A DNA stretch of 64,000 nt from Halodurantibacterium flavum. GTDB taxonomy: Bacteria > Pseudomonadota > Alphaproteobacteria > Rhodobacterales > Rhodobacteraceae. Below are positions 50,703 through 59,716 of the stretch, piece after piece. The position numbers were made by a program, and so were the translations under genes. The stretch is from positions 1-64,000 of the forward strand of contig NZ_JBHUGH010000006.1 of the NCBI RefSeq assembly GCF_042681825.1, in the 5' to 3' direction. The notes under the pieces are model-generated. The model saw only the letters and a program-made list of their open reading frames with translations, made no database searches and had not been told where the DNA came from. Position 1 is the stretch's first letter. Every line of letters starts with the position of its first letter.

Positions 50703-51872
50703 TCAAAGCGCGAGATACTGCGCCACAGACCCGGCGGATTGCGGCCCGTCATGGGGCGGGCGCAGCAGCAGCACATCGGCCCGCGCCAGCACCGTAAGCA
50801 GCGAGGAGTCCTGCTCCGGGAACGGTGTGATCCCGCCCCCGTCGAGGCTCGCGCGCATGTAATGCGCGCGGGGGCCGTTTTGCCCGACATCGACGGCAAG
50901 CCGCCCCTCGGACAGTTTCGGTTCTGGTGCCGGATCGCCCGTCAGCGCCCGCAGCGCGGGAAGGACGAACAGATGGCCGCAGACGATGGCCGAGACCGGG
51001 TTGCCCGGCAGCCCCAGCATTGGCACGCCAAAGATCCGGCCCGCCATCAGCGGTTTTCCGGGGCGCATCGCGATCTTGTAGAACGAGCGTTCCAGCCCCA
51101 TCGTGCCCGCCACCTGCGCCACCAGGTCATGATCCCCGACCGAGGCGCCCCCGATGGTCACCACGAGATCCGCGCCTTTCGCGAGGTCGAGCACGGCACG
51201 CAACGCATCCTGATTGTCACGCGCGATGGGCAGGATACGCGCCACGCCGCCGGCGGCCTCGATCATCGCGGCCAGCGCATAGATGTTCGAGGCGACGATC
51301 TGGTCCGGGCGCGGGACTTCGCCGGGGACGATCAGTTCATCACCCGTTGCGATCAGCGCGACCGAGGGGCGGCGGCTCACCGTCACCTCGGCCACGTTCA
51401 TCGCCGCGAGCAACGCGAGATCGACCGTGCGCAAGAGCCGCGTTGGATCGAGCGTGAAGCCAGCCCCGAAATCACCGCCGGCGGGGCGGATGTTCGTCTC
51501 ATCCCGCACGCCCTCGCCCAAGGTGATCCGGTCGCCCGTGCGGGTCACATCCTCTTGCAGGACGACGGCGATGGCGCCTTCGGGCACAGGCGCGCCGGTA
51601 AAGATGCGCACGGCCTCGCCGGGCGCGACCCTCCCGTCAAAGGCGTGACCGGCGGCGGCCTCACCGACCACCTGCAGGGACTGGCCCGGCCGGGGCGGTT
51701 CGGCCACGGCATAGCCATCCATGCTCGACGCCGCAAAGGGCGGTTGTGCCCGCGTGGCACGGGCCGCAGTGCGCAGCATCCGCCCCGATGCCTGACGCAG
51801 CGGCACCGTTTCGGTATCCACCGGCCGGATCAGGTCCAGAACGCGGGCCAGCGCCTCTGCGACCGGGATCAT
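50703..51872 (-). CDS. moeA: Molybdopterin molybdenumtransferase MoeA
   Basis: Inserts molybdate into adenylylated molybdopterin. The 389-aa protein has the domain-I start PVAEALARVLDLI, the linker block QPPFAASSMDGYAVAE, and the MogA-like domain with TIGGASVGDHDLV and FGVPMLGLPGNPVSA. It overlaps moaC by 4 bp, so it is co-translated. lexA lies 64 bp downstream on the same strand. Confidence 0.96.
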   Translation of the reverse strand: MIPVAEALARVLDLIRPVDTETVPLRQASGRMLRTAARATRAQPPFAASSMDGYAVAEPPRPGQSLQVVGEAAAGHAFDGRVAPGEAVRIFTGAPVPEGAIAVVLQEDVTRTGDRITLGEGVRDETNIRPAGGDFGAGFTLDPTRLLRTVDLALLAAMNVAEVTVSRRPSVALIATGDELIVPGEVPRPDQIVASNIYALAAMIEAAGGVARILPIARDNQDALRAVLDLAKGADLVVTIGGASVGDHDLVAQVAGTMGLERSFYKIAMRPGKPLMAGRIFGVPMLGLPGNPVSAIVCGHLFVLPALRALTGDPAPEPKLSEGRLAVDVGQNGPRAHYMRASLDGGGITPFPEQDSSLLTVLARADVLLLRPPHDGPQSAGSVAQYLAL

Positions 51873-52345
51873 GGCGCCTCGAACCGGCCGGATTTGCCTC
51901 CATCCTTCATCAGAAGGCGGATGCCGGTAATCACCATGCCCTTTTCCGCGGCCTTGAGCATGTCATAGACCGTAAGCGCGGCTGTGCTGGCGGCGGTCAG
52001 CGCCTCCATCTCCACGCCCGTCTGGCCGGTGGTGCGCACGGTCGCCGTGATGCGAATGCCGGGCAGCGCCGCATCGGGCACCAGATCCACGGCGACCTTG
52101 GTCACCGGCAGGGGATGGCAGAGCGGTATCAGATCGGCGGTCTTCTTGGCGCCCATGATCCCCGCCAGCCGCGCAACCCCCAGCACATCGCCCTTTTTCG
52201 CCCGGCCCTCGGTCACGAGCGCGAGCGTTTCGGGCTGCATCACGACCAAGGCCTCGGCCACCGCCAGCCGCGCCGTGACCTCCTTGTCGGACACATCGAC
52301 CATATGCGCGTGCCCCTCGGCATCGAAATGCGTGAGTGTCGCCAT
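51869..52345 (-). CDS. moaC: Cyclic pyranopterin monophosphate synthase MoaC
   Basis: Second enzyme of molybdenum-cofactor synthesis, making cPMP after MoaA. The 158-aa protein has LTHFDAEGHAHMVDVSDKEV at the start, GDVLGVARLAGIMGAKKTAD, IPLCHPLPVTKVAVDL and the TGVEMEALTAASTAALTVYD motif. It is full length, overlapping trpC by one base and moeA by four. Confidence 0.97.
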   Translation of the reverse strand: MATLTHFDAEGHAHMVDVSDKEVTARLAVAEALVVMQPETLALVTEGRAKKGDVLGVARLAGIMGAKKTADLIPLCHPLPVTKVAVDLVPDAALPGIRITATVRTTGQTGVEMEALTAASTAALTVYDMLKAAEKGMVITGIRLLMKDGGKSGRFEAP

Positions 52346-53154
52346 CAGAACGCCTCGGGCAGTGATGGTTCGGAGAGGAGCGCGCGGGTCGCGCCTGCCA
52401 CATCGTCCTGGCGCATCAGGCTCTCGCCGATCAGGAAACAGCGCGCCCCGTAGCGTGCCAGATCCGCGAGATCCCCGGGGGTGTTCAACCCGCTTTCCGA
52501 TACGATCACCCGGTCCTGCGGCACCCGGCGCGCGAGATCGCGCGACGTGGCAAGATCGACCTGGAACGTATTGAGATTGCGGTTGTTTATCCCGATCAAC
52601 GGCGACCGGAGCGCGGCGGCCCGTTCCAGTTCGGCGGCGTCATGCACCTCGATCAGGACGTCCATCCCCCAGTCGAAGGCTGCGGCTTCCAGCTCTGCCG
52701 CCTGCGTGTCGGAAACGCTGGCCATGATGATCAGGATGCAATCGGCCTGCCAGGCGCGCGCCTCGACGACCTGATAAGGGTCATAAAGGAAATCCTTGCG
52801 CAGCGCAGGGAGGGATGTGGCGCCGCGTGCCGCCGTCAGGTATTCCGGCGCGCCCTGGAAAGACGGGCCGTCGGTCAGGACGGAAAGACAGGTCGCGCCG
52901 CCTTCCTCATAGGCGCGGGCCAGCGCGGGCGGGTCGAAATCGGGGCGGATCAGGCCCTTGGACGGGCTCGCCTTCTTGATCTCGGCGATCAGGCCATAGC
53001 CGCTGCGTGCCGCCCGTACCAGCGCATCGGCAAAGCCGCGCGGGGCACTGGCTTCGCGCGCCTGCGCCTCCAGATCGGCCAGCGGCAGCCGGGCCTTGGC
53101 CTCGGCGATCTCTTGCAGCTTGTAGGCCTTGATACGGTCGAGAATGCTGTTCAT
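52345..53154 (-). CDS. trpC: Indole-3-glycerol phosphate synthase TrpC
   Basis: Closes the indole ring in tryptophan synthesis. The 269-aa TIM barrel begins ILDRIKAYKLQEIAEAKARL and contains LIAEIKKASPSKGLIRPDFD, FQGAPEYLTAAR, LRKDFLYDPYQVVEARAWQA and IGINNRNLNTFQVDL. It is fully typical. The start overlaps the trpD stop. Confidence 0.97.
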   Translation of the reverse strand: MNSILDRIKAYKLQEIAEAKARLPLADLEAQAREASAPRGFADALVRAARSGYGLIAEIKKASPSKGLIRPDFDPPALARAYEEGGATCLSVLTDGPSFQGAPEYLTAARGATSLPALRKDFLYDPYQVVEARAWQADCILIIMASVSDTQAAELEAAAFDWGMDVLIEVHDAAELERAAALRSPLIGINNRNLNTFQVDLATSRDLARRVPQDRVIVSESGLNTPGDLADLARYGARCFLIGESLMRQDDVAGATRALLSEPSLPEAF

Positions 53155-54176
53155 GACTTTTGTCCTTCCGAGGTGACGGCGGCCAGCGCCGCCACCTTGC
53201 CGCGCGCCGCACCGGAATCGATGCTGAGCCGCGCCTGTTCCACGCCGTCCGGCAGGTCTGCCGCAGCCCCGGCAACCACCAGTGCCGCCGCCGCGTTGAA
53301 AAGCACGGCGTCGCGATAGGCGCCCGGCTGCCCGTCCAGCAGCGCGCGGAGCGCTGCGGCGTTCTCGGCAGGTGTGCCGCCCAGAATATCCTCGAACGGA
53401 TGCAGCGGCAGTCCGGCCTCTTCCGGGTGAACGGTGAATTCGGTGATCTCACCCCCCGACAGGGCCACGACCTGACTGGTGGCTGAAATCGCAAGCTCAT
53501 CGGTGCCGTCGCCGCCATGGACCAGCCAAGCGACCTCGCTTCCAAGGGCGCGCAGGGTTTCGGCCATCGGGCGCAGCAGCCGCGCCGCAAAGGCGCCGGT
53601 CAGCTGCCGCTTGACACCCGCCGGGTTGGTGAGCGGCCCGAGAATGTTGAAGATCGTCCGGGTCCCCAGCTCCGACCGCGCGGGCATCACATGCCGCATC
53701 GCGGGGTGATGCACCGGCGCCATCATGAAGCCGATCCCCACCCGGTTCAGTGCGGTTTCGACCACCCGCACCCCGGACATGACGTTGATCCCAAGCTCGG
53801 TCAGCGCATCCGCCGCGCCAGACTTGGAGGACAGGTTCCGGTTCCCGTGCTTGGCCACCGGCACGCCTGCGCCCGCGACCACAAAGGCCGTAGCGGTCGA
53901 GATGTTGAGCGTTCCCTTGCCGTCTCCGCCGGTCCCCACGATGTCGATCGCGCCGACGGGCGCGCGGACGGCGGCGCAGCGGGCGCGCATGGTTGCTGCA
54001 GCGGCGGCGTATTCGTCCACCGTTTCGCCCCGGGTGCGCAGCGCCATCAGGAACCCCCCGATCTGCGCGGGCGTGGCCTCGCCCTCAAAGAGCAGCGCAA
54101 AGGCGGTCTCGGCCTCGGCCCGGGTCAGCGGGCGTTCGGCGGCGGCGGCGATCAGCGGCTTCAGCGCCTCGCTCAT
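53151..54176 (-). CDS. trpD: Anthranilate phosphoribosyltransferase TrpD
   Basis: Joins anthranilate and PRPP. The 341-aa protein has the PRPP-loop motif VGTGGDGKGTLNISTATAF, KHGNRNLSSKSGAADALTEL and FNILGPLTNPAGVKRQLTGA. It is full length, overlapping trpG by 4 bp and trpC by 4 bp, so trpG-D-C-moaC-moeA form one compact run. Confidence 0.97.
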   Translation of the reverse strand: MSEALKPLIAAAAERPLTRAEAETAFALLFEGEATPAQIGGFLMALRTRGETVDEYAAAAATMRARCAAVRAPVGAIDIVGTGGDGKGTLNISTATAFVVAGAGVPVAKHGNRNLSSKSGAADALTELGINVMSGVRVVETALNRVGIGFMMAPVHHPAMRHVMPARSELGTRTIFNILGPLTNPAGVKRQLTGAFAARLLRPMAETLRALGSEVAWLVHGGDGTDELAISATSQVVALSGGEITEFTVHPEEAGLPLHPFEDILGGTPAENAAALRALLDGQPGAYRDAVLFNAAAALVVAGAAADLPDGVEQARLSIDSGAARGKVAALAAVTSEGQKS

Positions 54177-54754
54177 GCCGGGACTTTCGCGAGCGACAGA
54201 AAGTTGCGCAGCAGCGCGTGCCCATGTTCTGACGCGATGCTCTCGGGATGGAACTGCACCCCCTCGATCGGCAGGTCGCGATGGCGCAGCCCCATGATCG
54301 TGCCGTCCTCAAGCTCGGCCGTCACCTCAAGGCAGGCGGGCAGGGTGTCGCGATCCACCACGAGGCTGTGATAGCGCGTCGCCTGAAAGGGCGAGGGAAG
54401 CCCCGCAAAGACGCCCGTGCCGCCGTGATGCATCGTTCCCATCTTGCCATGGACGATCTCGTGGCACCGCACGACATTCCCGCCAAAGGCCTGCCCGATG
54501 GTCTGATGGCCCAGACAGACCCCCAACAGCGGCGTTCCCGTTTCCGCCGCCGCATGGGTCAGCGGCAGGCAGATCCCCGCCTGATCCGGATCGCAGGGGC
54601 CGGGCGACAGCACGATCGCCTCGGGCCGCAGGGCCATCGCCTCTTGCACGTTCAGGGCGTCGTTGCGGCGAACGACGACATCTGCGCCCAGCTCGCCCAG
54701 ATAATGCACGAGGTTATAGGTGAAACTGTCGTAATTATCGATAAGCAGCAGCAT
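54173..54754 (-). CDS. trpG: Anthranilate synthase glutamine amidotransferase subunit TrpG
   Basis: Supplies ammonia to TrpE. The 193-aa class I amidotransferase has MLLLIDNYDSFTYNLVHYLG at the start, the nucleophile in GVCLGHQTIGQAFGG, and the catalytic His-Glu pair in GVQFHPESIAS. The start at 54754 gives the canonical N-terminus; an ATG two codons earlier (54760) is possible. It may also serve p-aminobenzoate synthesis (PabA), since no separate subunit is seen. Confidence 0.95.
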   Translation of the reverse strand: MLLLIDNYDSFTYNLVHYLGELGADVVVRRNDALNVQEAMALRPEAIVLSPGPCDPDQAGICLPLTHAAAETGTPLLGVCLGHQTIGQAFGGNVVRCHEIVHGKMGTMHHGGTGVFAGLPSPFQATRYHSLVVDRDTLPACLEVTAELEDGTIMGLRHRDLPIEGVQFHPESIASEHGHALLRNFLSLAKVPA

Positions 54755-54888
54755 GGGCATGGTCCGGCGAATGGCTGGCGGCAGGGGTTGCAATATCGGC
54801 CGATCCCCGCCAAGGGTCGCGCTATAGATGGTCAGAGCCGCCGCCCGGGGTCAAGGGCAAGCAGCGGCCAATTCCGGGGGAGGCGCGC

Positions 54889-55728
54889 GTGGGCAAGGGA
54901 TTTCTCGCAGGGGCAGGGGTCGGGCTTGTCGTGTCGGCGCTGGTGCTTGGCGCGCTCTCGCTGATGCTGCCCCTTTCGCCGCCGCTTGTCCTCCCCGGCG
55001 GCACCGGCCCGGGTGAGGCCGCCGCACCGGAACCTGGGCCACCCGCAGCCCCCGGCCCGGCAGAGCCCGGCCGCGTCACTGCGCCCCGCCCGGTTCTGCC
55101 ACAGATTCCCGCAACCCCCGGCGCGGTTGCGCGTGCACCCGCCCCGGACCGTGATCCGTCGGGCGCGGATACAGAGCTACCCTCGCCCCAGGGGATTGCC
55201 GGAGAGCCGGAGGAAGACGCCGCCGTGGCAGAGGTCGCGCCGGTTGCGGTGGTGCTGATCGACACAGGGCTGGATGCGGATGAGAGAGGCCTTTTGAGCG
55301 CGTTCTCCATCCCGTTCACCATCGGGCTTGATGCGCGCCGCGCCGATCTTGCCGAGGCTGTCGGCGCTTGGCAGTCGGCGGGGCAAGAGGTGGTTCTGCT
55401 GGCGCCCGCCTCTACCGCCGCCGTGGCGCCCGTGACCGGTCTGCCGCAGGGCCTGCGCTGGATGCGCCTGCCGGCCGAGCGCCTGTCGGAGGGTTTTCTG
55501 GCGGAGAACGGCGACGCGCTGACGGTGGCCGGCGCCGGCATCCCGTTTCACCGTCTGGAGGGAGAGCCCGCCGCGGCGCTGGCGGGTGTCGCGCCGGTCG
55601 CTGCGCAGGAAAACGGCGCGATCCTTTTTGCGCCGGCCCGGGCGGATATCCTCGCGGCGCTGACCGGGCGCCCTGGCGCGCAGGCGGGTGTCAGCTTTGC
55701 CCCGCTTTCGGCGTTGCTGGATCGCTGA
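54889..55728 (+). CDS. Divergent polysaccharide deacetylase-like (YibQ-type) protein
   Basis: The 279-aa protein has an N-terminal membrane anchor (FLAGAGVGLVVSALVLGALS), a long Pro/Ala-rich periplasmic linker (about 30-115), and a C-terminal domain like the divergent polysaccharide deacetylases (VAVVLIDTGLDADERGLLSA then IPFTIGLDARRAD). The deacetylase metal-binding signature is weak, so enzyme activity is doubtful. The start is GTG at 54889 after GGGGGAGG. The last 38 bp overlap a convergent GNAT gene. It faces away from trpG. Confidence 0.72.
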   Translation: MGKGFLAGAGVGLVVSALVLGALSLMLPLSPPLVLPGGTGPGEAAAPEPGPPAAPGPAEPGRVTAPRPVLPQIPATPGAVARAPAPDRDPSGADTELPSPQGIAGEPEEDAAVAEVAPVAVVLIDTGLDADERGLLSAFSIPFTIGLDARRADLAEAVGAWQSAGQEVVLLAPASTAAVAPVTGLPQGLRWMRLPAERLSEGFLAENGDALTVAGAGIPFHRLEGEPAAALAGVAPVAAQENGAILFAPARADILAALTGRPGAQAGVSFAPLSALLDR

Positions 55729-56236
55729 GGGGCCAGCCAAGGGCAAGCTCCACCCGTTCGCCCGTCTCGCTCCTGGTCCGGCGGCGCAGAACGACACTGC
55801 CGCCCATCGCGCGATAAAAGCCGATGGCGCGATGGTTCCCCTCCAGCACCCAGAGCGCGTGGTTCGACCGCCCCGCTTCGCATAACGCCGCGCGGCCCGC
55901 TGCGAACAGGCGCCGCCCGATGCCGCGCCCCTGCGCCCGGGCCAGCAGATAGAGCGCGGCGATTTCCCCGTCATAGCCAAGCGCCAGCAGTTCGCCATCA
56001 TCCTGACCACGCAGGGCGGCGAACCCGCAGGGCTCGCTCTCTTCGGCGATCAGGACACGCGGCGGGCGCGGGTGCGACAGGATGCTGTCCCACATCGCCC
56101 GCCGCGACGCATGGCTGTGGGACCGCAGTTCCGCGGCGCCCAGCAGACCCGGATAGGTCTCGTTCCATGTGGTCAGGTGGAGCCCGCCGAGGATACCGGC
56201 ATCGGCCACCGTTGCGGGGCGGATCGTCAGCGTCAT
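55691..56236 (-). CDS. GNAT family N-acetyltransferase
   Basis: This 181-aa protein has the GNAT fold: TIRPATVADAGILGGLHLTT at the start, then EIAALYLLARAQGRGIGRRL with the acetyl-CoA motif Q/R-x-x-G-x-G, and WVLEGNHRAIGFYRAMGGSV. The substrate is unknown. The start at 56236 is the family-like one. It lies 38 bp downstream of trpE on the same strand and could share its transcript. Confidence 0.9.
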   Translation of the reverse strand: MTLTIRPATVADAGILGGLHLTTWNETYPGLLGAAELRSHSHASRRAMWDSILSHPRPPRVLIAEESEPCGFAALRGQDDGELLALGYDGEIAALYLLARAQGRGIGRRLFAAGRAALCEAGRSNHALWVLEGNHRAIGFYRAMGGSVVLRRRTRSETGERVELALGWPLSDPATPKAGQS

Positions 56237-56274
56237 GCGGCCAGCATCCGGCAGGGGCGCCGACCGCGCAAGGG

Positions 56275-57786
56275 TCAGCCGTTTCCGCGCCGCACGAACA
56301 GTCCGGCATCGGCGGCGGCCCGCATGAGCGCCCGCGACTTGTTCACGGTTTCCTGCCATTCCGCCTCGGGGTCGCTGTCATAGACGACGCCGCCCCCGGC
56401 CTGAATATAAAGCTTTTCGTCCTTGAGAACGGCCGTGCGCAGCGCGATGCACATGTCCATCTCGCCATTGGCGGAAAAATACCCGACCGCACCGCCATAG
56501 ACTCCGCGCTTTTCCGGTTCCAACTCGTCGATGATCTCCATCGCGCGGACCTTGGGCGCGCCCGAAACGGTGCCCGCCGGCAGCCCCGCCAGCAGCGCCG
56601 AAAGCGCATCCTCGCCCTCGGCAAGTTCGCCCACGACGTTCGAGACGATGTGCATCACATGGCTGTAGCGCTCGATGATGAACTTTTCCGTCGGGTGCAC
56701 GGTGCCGACCCGCGCCACACGGCCCACATCGTTGCGCCCGAGATCGAGCAGCATGAGATGTTCGGCAAGTTCCTTCTGGTCCGCGAGCAGGTCAAGCTCC
56801 AGCGCGCGGTCTTCCTCGGGCGTTACGCCACGGGGCCGGGTTCCGGCGATGGGCCGGATCGTCACCTCGCCGTCGCGCAGCCGCACAAGGATCTCCGGAC
56901 TTGCGCCGATGATCTGAAAGCCGCCGAAGTTGAAGAAGAACATGAAGGGCGATGGATTGGTGCGGCGCAGGCTGCGATAAAGCGCAAAGGGCGGCAGCGG
57001 GAAATCCTGCGTCCAGCGCTGCGCGGGCACCACCTGAAAGATGTCGCCGGCGCGGATGTATTCCTTGGCCTTCTCGACGGCGGCCATATAGCCCGGCTTG
57101 GTGAAGTTCGACACCGGCTCGCCCACCGCCGCGGCCTCCCCCAGGGTGCGCGAGGTTCCGGGCATGGCGCGTTCCAGATCGCGCAGCGCGTCCGACACAC
57201 GTTCGGCCGCCTGCGCATAGGCCGCCCGCGCCGAGAGGCCAGAGGATACCCAGGCGGGGGACACGAGCGTCACCTCACCCTTTACCCCGTCAAGCACCGC
57301 CACGACCGAGGGCCGCATCAGAACCGCGTCAGGCAGGCCCAGCGGGTCCGGGTTCACGTCGGGCAGACGTTCCACCAGACGGATCATGTCATAGCCGAGG
57401 AACCCGAAGAGACCCGCCGCGATCGGCGGCAGATCGTCGGGCATCTCGATGCGGCTTTCGGCGATCAGGTCGCGCAGCGTTTGCAGCGGGTGGCCTGCCT
57501 GTGGCTCGAACGCGCTTTCGTCGAACCGCGCCTGCCGGTTGATCCGGCTTTCGGTGCCGCGACATTCCCAGATCAGGTCCGGCTTCATGCCGACGACCGA
57601 ATAGCGGCCGCGCACTTCGCCGCCCGTCACGCTTTCCAGCATGAACGTGTCCTTGCGCGCCTCGGCGAGCTTGAGCATCAGCGAGACGGGCGTGTCGAGA
57701 TCCGCCGCAAGCCGCGTCAGCACGAGCTGGTTCTGCCCGGCCTCCCAGCCGGCGGCGAATTCCTCGAACGAAGGCGTCATCGTCAT
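56275..57786 (-). CDS. trpE: Anthranilate synthase component I TrpE
   Basis: Makes anthranilate from chorismate. The 503-aa protein has an N-terminal domain (DTPVSLMLKLAEARKDTFML followed by ES, the region of Trp feedback binding) and a chorismate-binding C-terminal half (PIAGTRPRGVTPEEDRALEL, GNDVGRVARVG-like RNDVGRVARVG, IERYSHVMHIVSNVVGEL, SGAPKVRAMEIIDELE). It lies 1 bp after the stop of the PpiD-like gene's reading direction neighbour and is separated from trpGDC by two unrelated genes. Confidence 0.97.
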   Translation of the reverse strand: MTMTPSFEEFAAGWEAGQNQLVLTRLAADLDTPVSLMLKLAEARKDTFMLESVTGGEVRGRYSVVGMKPDLIWECRGTESRINRQARFDESAFEPQAGHPLQTLRDLIAESRIEMPDDLPPIAAGLFGFLGYDMIRLVERLPDVNPDPLGLPDAVLMRPSVVAVLDGVKGEVTLVSPAWVSSGLSARAAYAQAAERVSDALRDLERAMPGTSRTLGEAAAVGEPVSNFTKPGYMAAVEKAKEYIRAGDIFQVVPAQRWTQDFPLPPFALYRSLRRTNPSPFMFFFNFGGFQIIGASPEILVRLRDGEVTIRPIAGTRPRGVTPEEDRALELDLLADQKELAEHLMLLDLGRNDVGRVARVGTVHPTEKFIIERYSHVMHIVSNVVGELAEGEDALSALLAGLPAGTVSGAPKVRAMEIIDELEPEKRGVYGGAVGYFSANGEMDMCIALRTAVLKDEKLYIQAGGGVVYDSDPEAEWQETVNKSRALMRAAADAGLFVRRGNG

Positions 57787-57787
57787 C

Positions 57788-59635
57788 TCAGCGGAACTGC
57801 GTATGAACCGCGTTCACGGCGGTTTCGTTGATGCGGATGCCGGCCTCGGACATCAGCGCATTGGCAAAGAGGTCGTAGACATCGCGCACCATGCCCTGCG
57901 TCAGCTCGGTCACCACGGCGTTGCGAAGCCCGTTCGCCTCCGATGCCGCAAGCTCGGCTTCATAGACGCGTTCAACCCGCACAAGATGCACGGCGGTGGG
58001 GCTGCGCAGCACCCGGACCTCACCTTCGTCCATGGCAAAGACCTCGGCCATGAGGGCGTTCGGCAGGTTCTCGACCCCGCCGTCGCGATGGGCGGCCTCG
58101 ACGATCTGAACCGGATAGCCGAAGGACTGGAAGGTCGCGCCATCGGCGATTTGCTGGCGCATCTCCTCGGCCTGTTCGGCGACAAGGCGCAGGGCCTCCT
58201 GTTCCTGCCACGCGGCAAGCGCCTCGTCGCGCACCTCCTCCAGCGGCGGGGCGGCGGCGGGTGTCACCTCATCGACGCGCAGGGCGGCGATACCGCCATC
58301 CTCCAGCACCAGGACATCGGCAAAATCGCCGGGTTCAAGCCGCGCGACCTCGGCCCGGACGCTGGAATAGCCGGCGATGTCGTCGGTCGCGCCCTCGGTC
58401 CAGGTCATCTGACCCAGTTCCATCGGCGTCTCGGCGGCCAGATCCTCGATCGTCGCACCTCCCGCCAGAAGGTCGTCGGCATCCTCGACCAGCACGGTGA
58501 TTTCCCGCCGCGCCAGGTCCAGCGCCAACTCGTCGCGCAGGGCCTCCTGCGCCTCTTCAAAGCCGATGTTCTGCGCCGACAGGATCGCGTTCACGCGGTA
58601 GACCGCCGGGCCGAATTCGCTGGGCAAGGGGCCGGCCACGCCGGGACCCTCCAGCGCAAAGACCTCGGGGCCGGCGGCCCCGAGCTGCGTCTCGGTCACG
58701 TCGCCCATGTCCACGTCCATCAGGCTGAGCCCGCGTTCGGTCACGATGTCCTCGAACGCGTCTTCGTCAGCCTCGATCTGGGCCATCGCCTCGGTGGCCT
58801 CTTCGTCGGTGCCAAAGACGATCCGCTCGACCAGCCGGCGTTCGGGCTGCACGAATTCCGACATGCGCTGCTCATAGGCGGTGCGGAGCGCGGCCTCATC
58901 GACCTCGACCGCGTCGAGCATCATCTCGGGCGTGAGCCAGGCATAGGTGACCTGCCGGCTTTCGGGCCGGGTGAACCGGGCGGCGTTCTCGTCGAACCAG
59001 GCCTGAAGCGTCGCCTCGTCCGGTTCCGGCGGGGCCGCTTCCAGATCGCGGGCCGCAAGGCGCAGATGGGTCAGTGCGCGGCGTTCGTTGATATAGCCGA
59101 TCAGAACCTCGGTATAGCTGTCGGGCGCCGAGACCGAGCCGACCACCGCCGCCTGCAGCAGCGAGCGGGTGACATCGCGGCGCAACTGCTCCTCGAACTC
59201 GCCTTCGTTCATCCCAAGCTGTTGCAGGGCAAAGCGATAGGACTGACGGTCAAAGCTGCCGTCGAGGCCGCGAAAGTTCGGAATGGCAAGCAGTTCGTCG
59301 CGCACGGCTTCGTCGCCGACCGAGAGGCCCATGCGTTCTGCCTCATTGTCGATGGCCGCCAGCGCGACCAGACGTTCACGCACGGCACGGTCGATCCCCA
59401 GCGCCTCGGCCTGCTGAAAGCTCATGGCCTGACCCATCTGGGATTCAAACCCGCGGATCTCCTGCTGCAGGGCGCGGGCATATTCATTGACCGTGATTTC
59501 CCGGTCGCCGACCGAACCGATGGCACGGGTCTGGCCGGTAAAGCCGCCGGTGCCAAAACCCGCAAGGCCGATGATCAGCAGCCCAAGGATGATCCATACC
59601 GCGATATTCGCGCCCTTGCCCTTGGCCCCCTTCAT
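57788..59635 (-). CDS. PpiD/SurA-like periplasmic folding protein
   Basis: This 615-aa protein has one N-terminal membrane anchor (ANIAVWIILGLLIIGLAGFG), a SurA-N-like chaperone domain (GDREITVNEYARALQQEIRG, FRGLDGSFDRQSYRFALQQL) and a central parvulin-like region whose catalytic residues look degenerate. The C-terminal part is helical and acidic. It probably assists outer-membrane or secreted protein folding from the inner membrane, as PpiD does. The start at 59635 excludes a 21-residue extension. It directly precedes trpE, an arrangement seen in rhodobacters. Confidence 0.88.
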   Translation of the reverse strand: MKGAKGKGANIAVWIILGLLIIGLAGFGTGGFTGQTRAIGSVGDREITVNEYARALQQEIRGFESQMGQAMSFQQAEALGIDRAVRERLVALAAIDNEAERMGLSVGDEAVRDELLAIPNFRGLDGSFDRQSYRFALQQLGMNEGEFEEQLRRDVTRSLLQAAVVGSVSAPDSYTEVLIGYINERRALTHLRLAARDLEAAPPEPDEATLQAWFDENAARFTRPESRQVTYAWLTPEMMLDAVEVDEAALRTAYEQRMSEFVQPERRLVERIVFGTDEEATEAMAQIEADEDAFEDIVTERGLSLMDVDMGDVTETQLGAAGPEVFALEGPGVAGPLPSEFGPAVYRVNAILSAQNIGFEEAQEALRDELALDLARREITVLVEDADDLLAGGATIEDLAAETPMELGQMTWTEGATDDIAGYSSVRAEVARLEPGDFADVLVLEDGGIAALRVDEVTPAAAPPLEEVRDEALAAWQEQEALRLVAEQAEEMRQQIADGATFQSFGYPVQIVEAAHRDGGVENLPNALMAEVFAMDEGEVRVLRSPTAVHLVRVERVYEAELAASEANGLRNAVVTELTQGMVRDVYDLFANALMSEAGIRINETAVNAVHTQFR

Positions 59636-59716
59636 GATGTCGGTCCTTCCTTCCGCCGGATTTTGCCGTTGTCTAAGGGGTCCGGGGCAGCGGGGCAAGC
59701 CGTTCCTGTGCGACCC

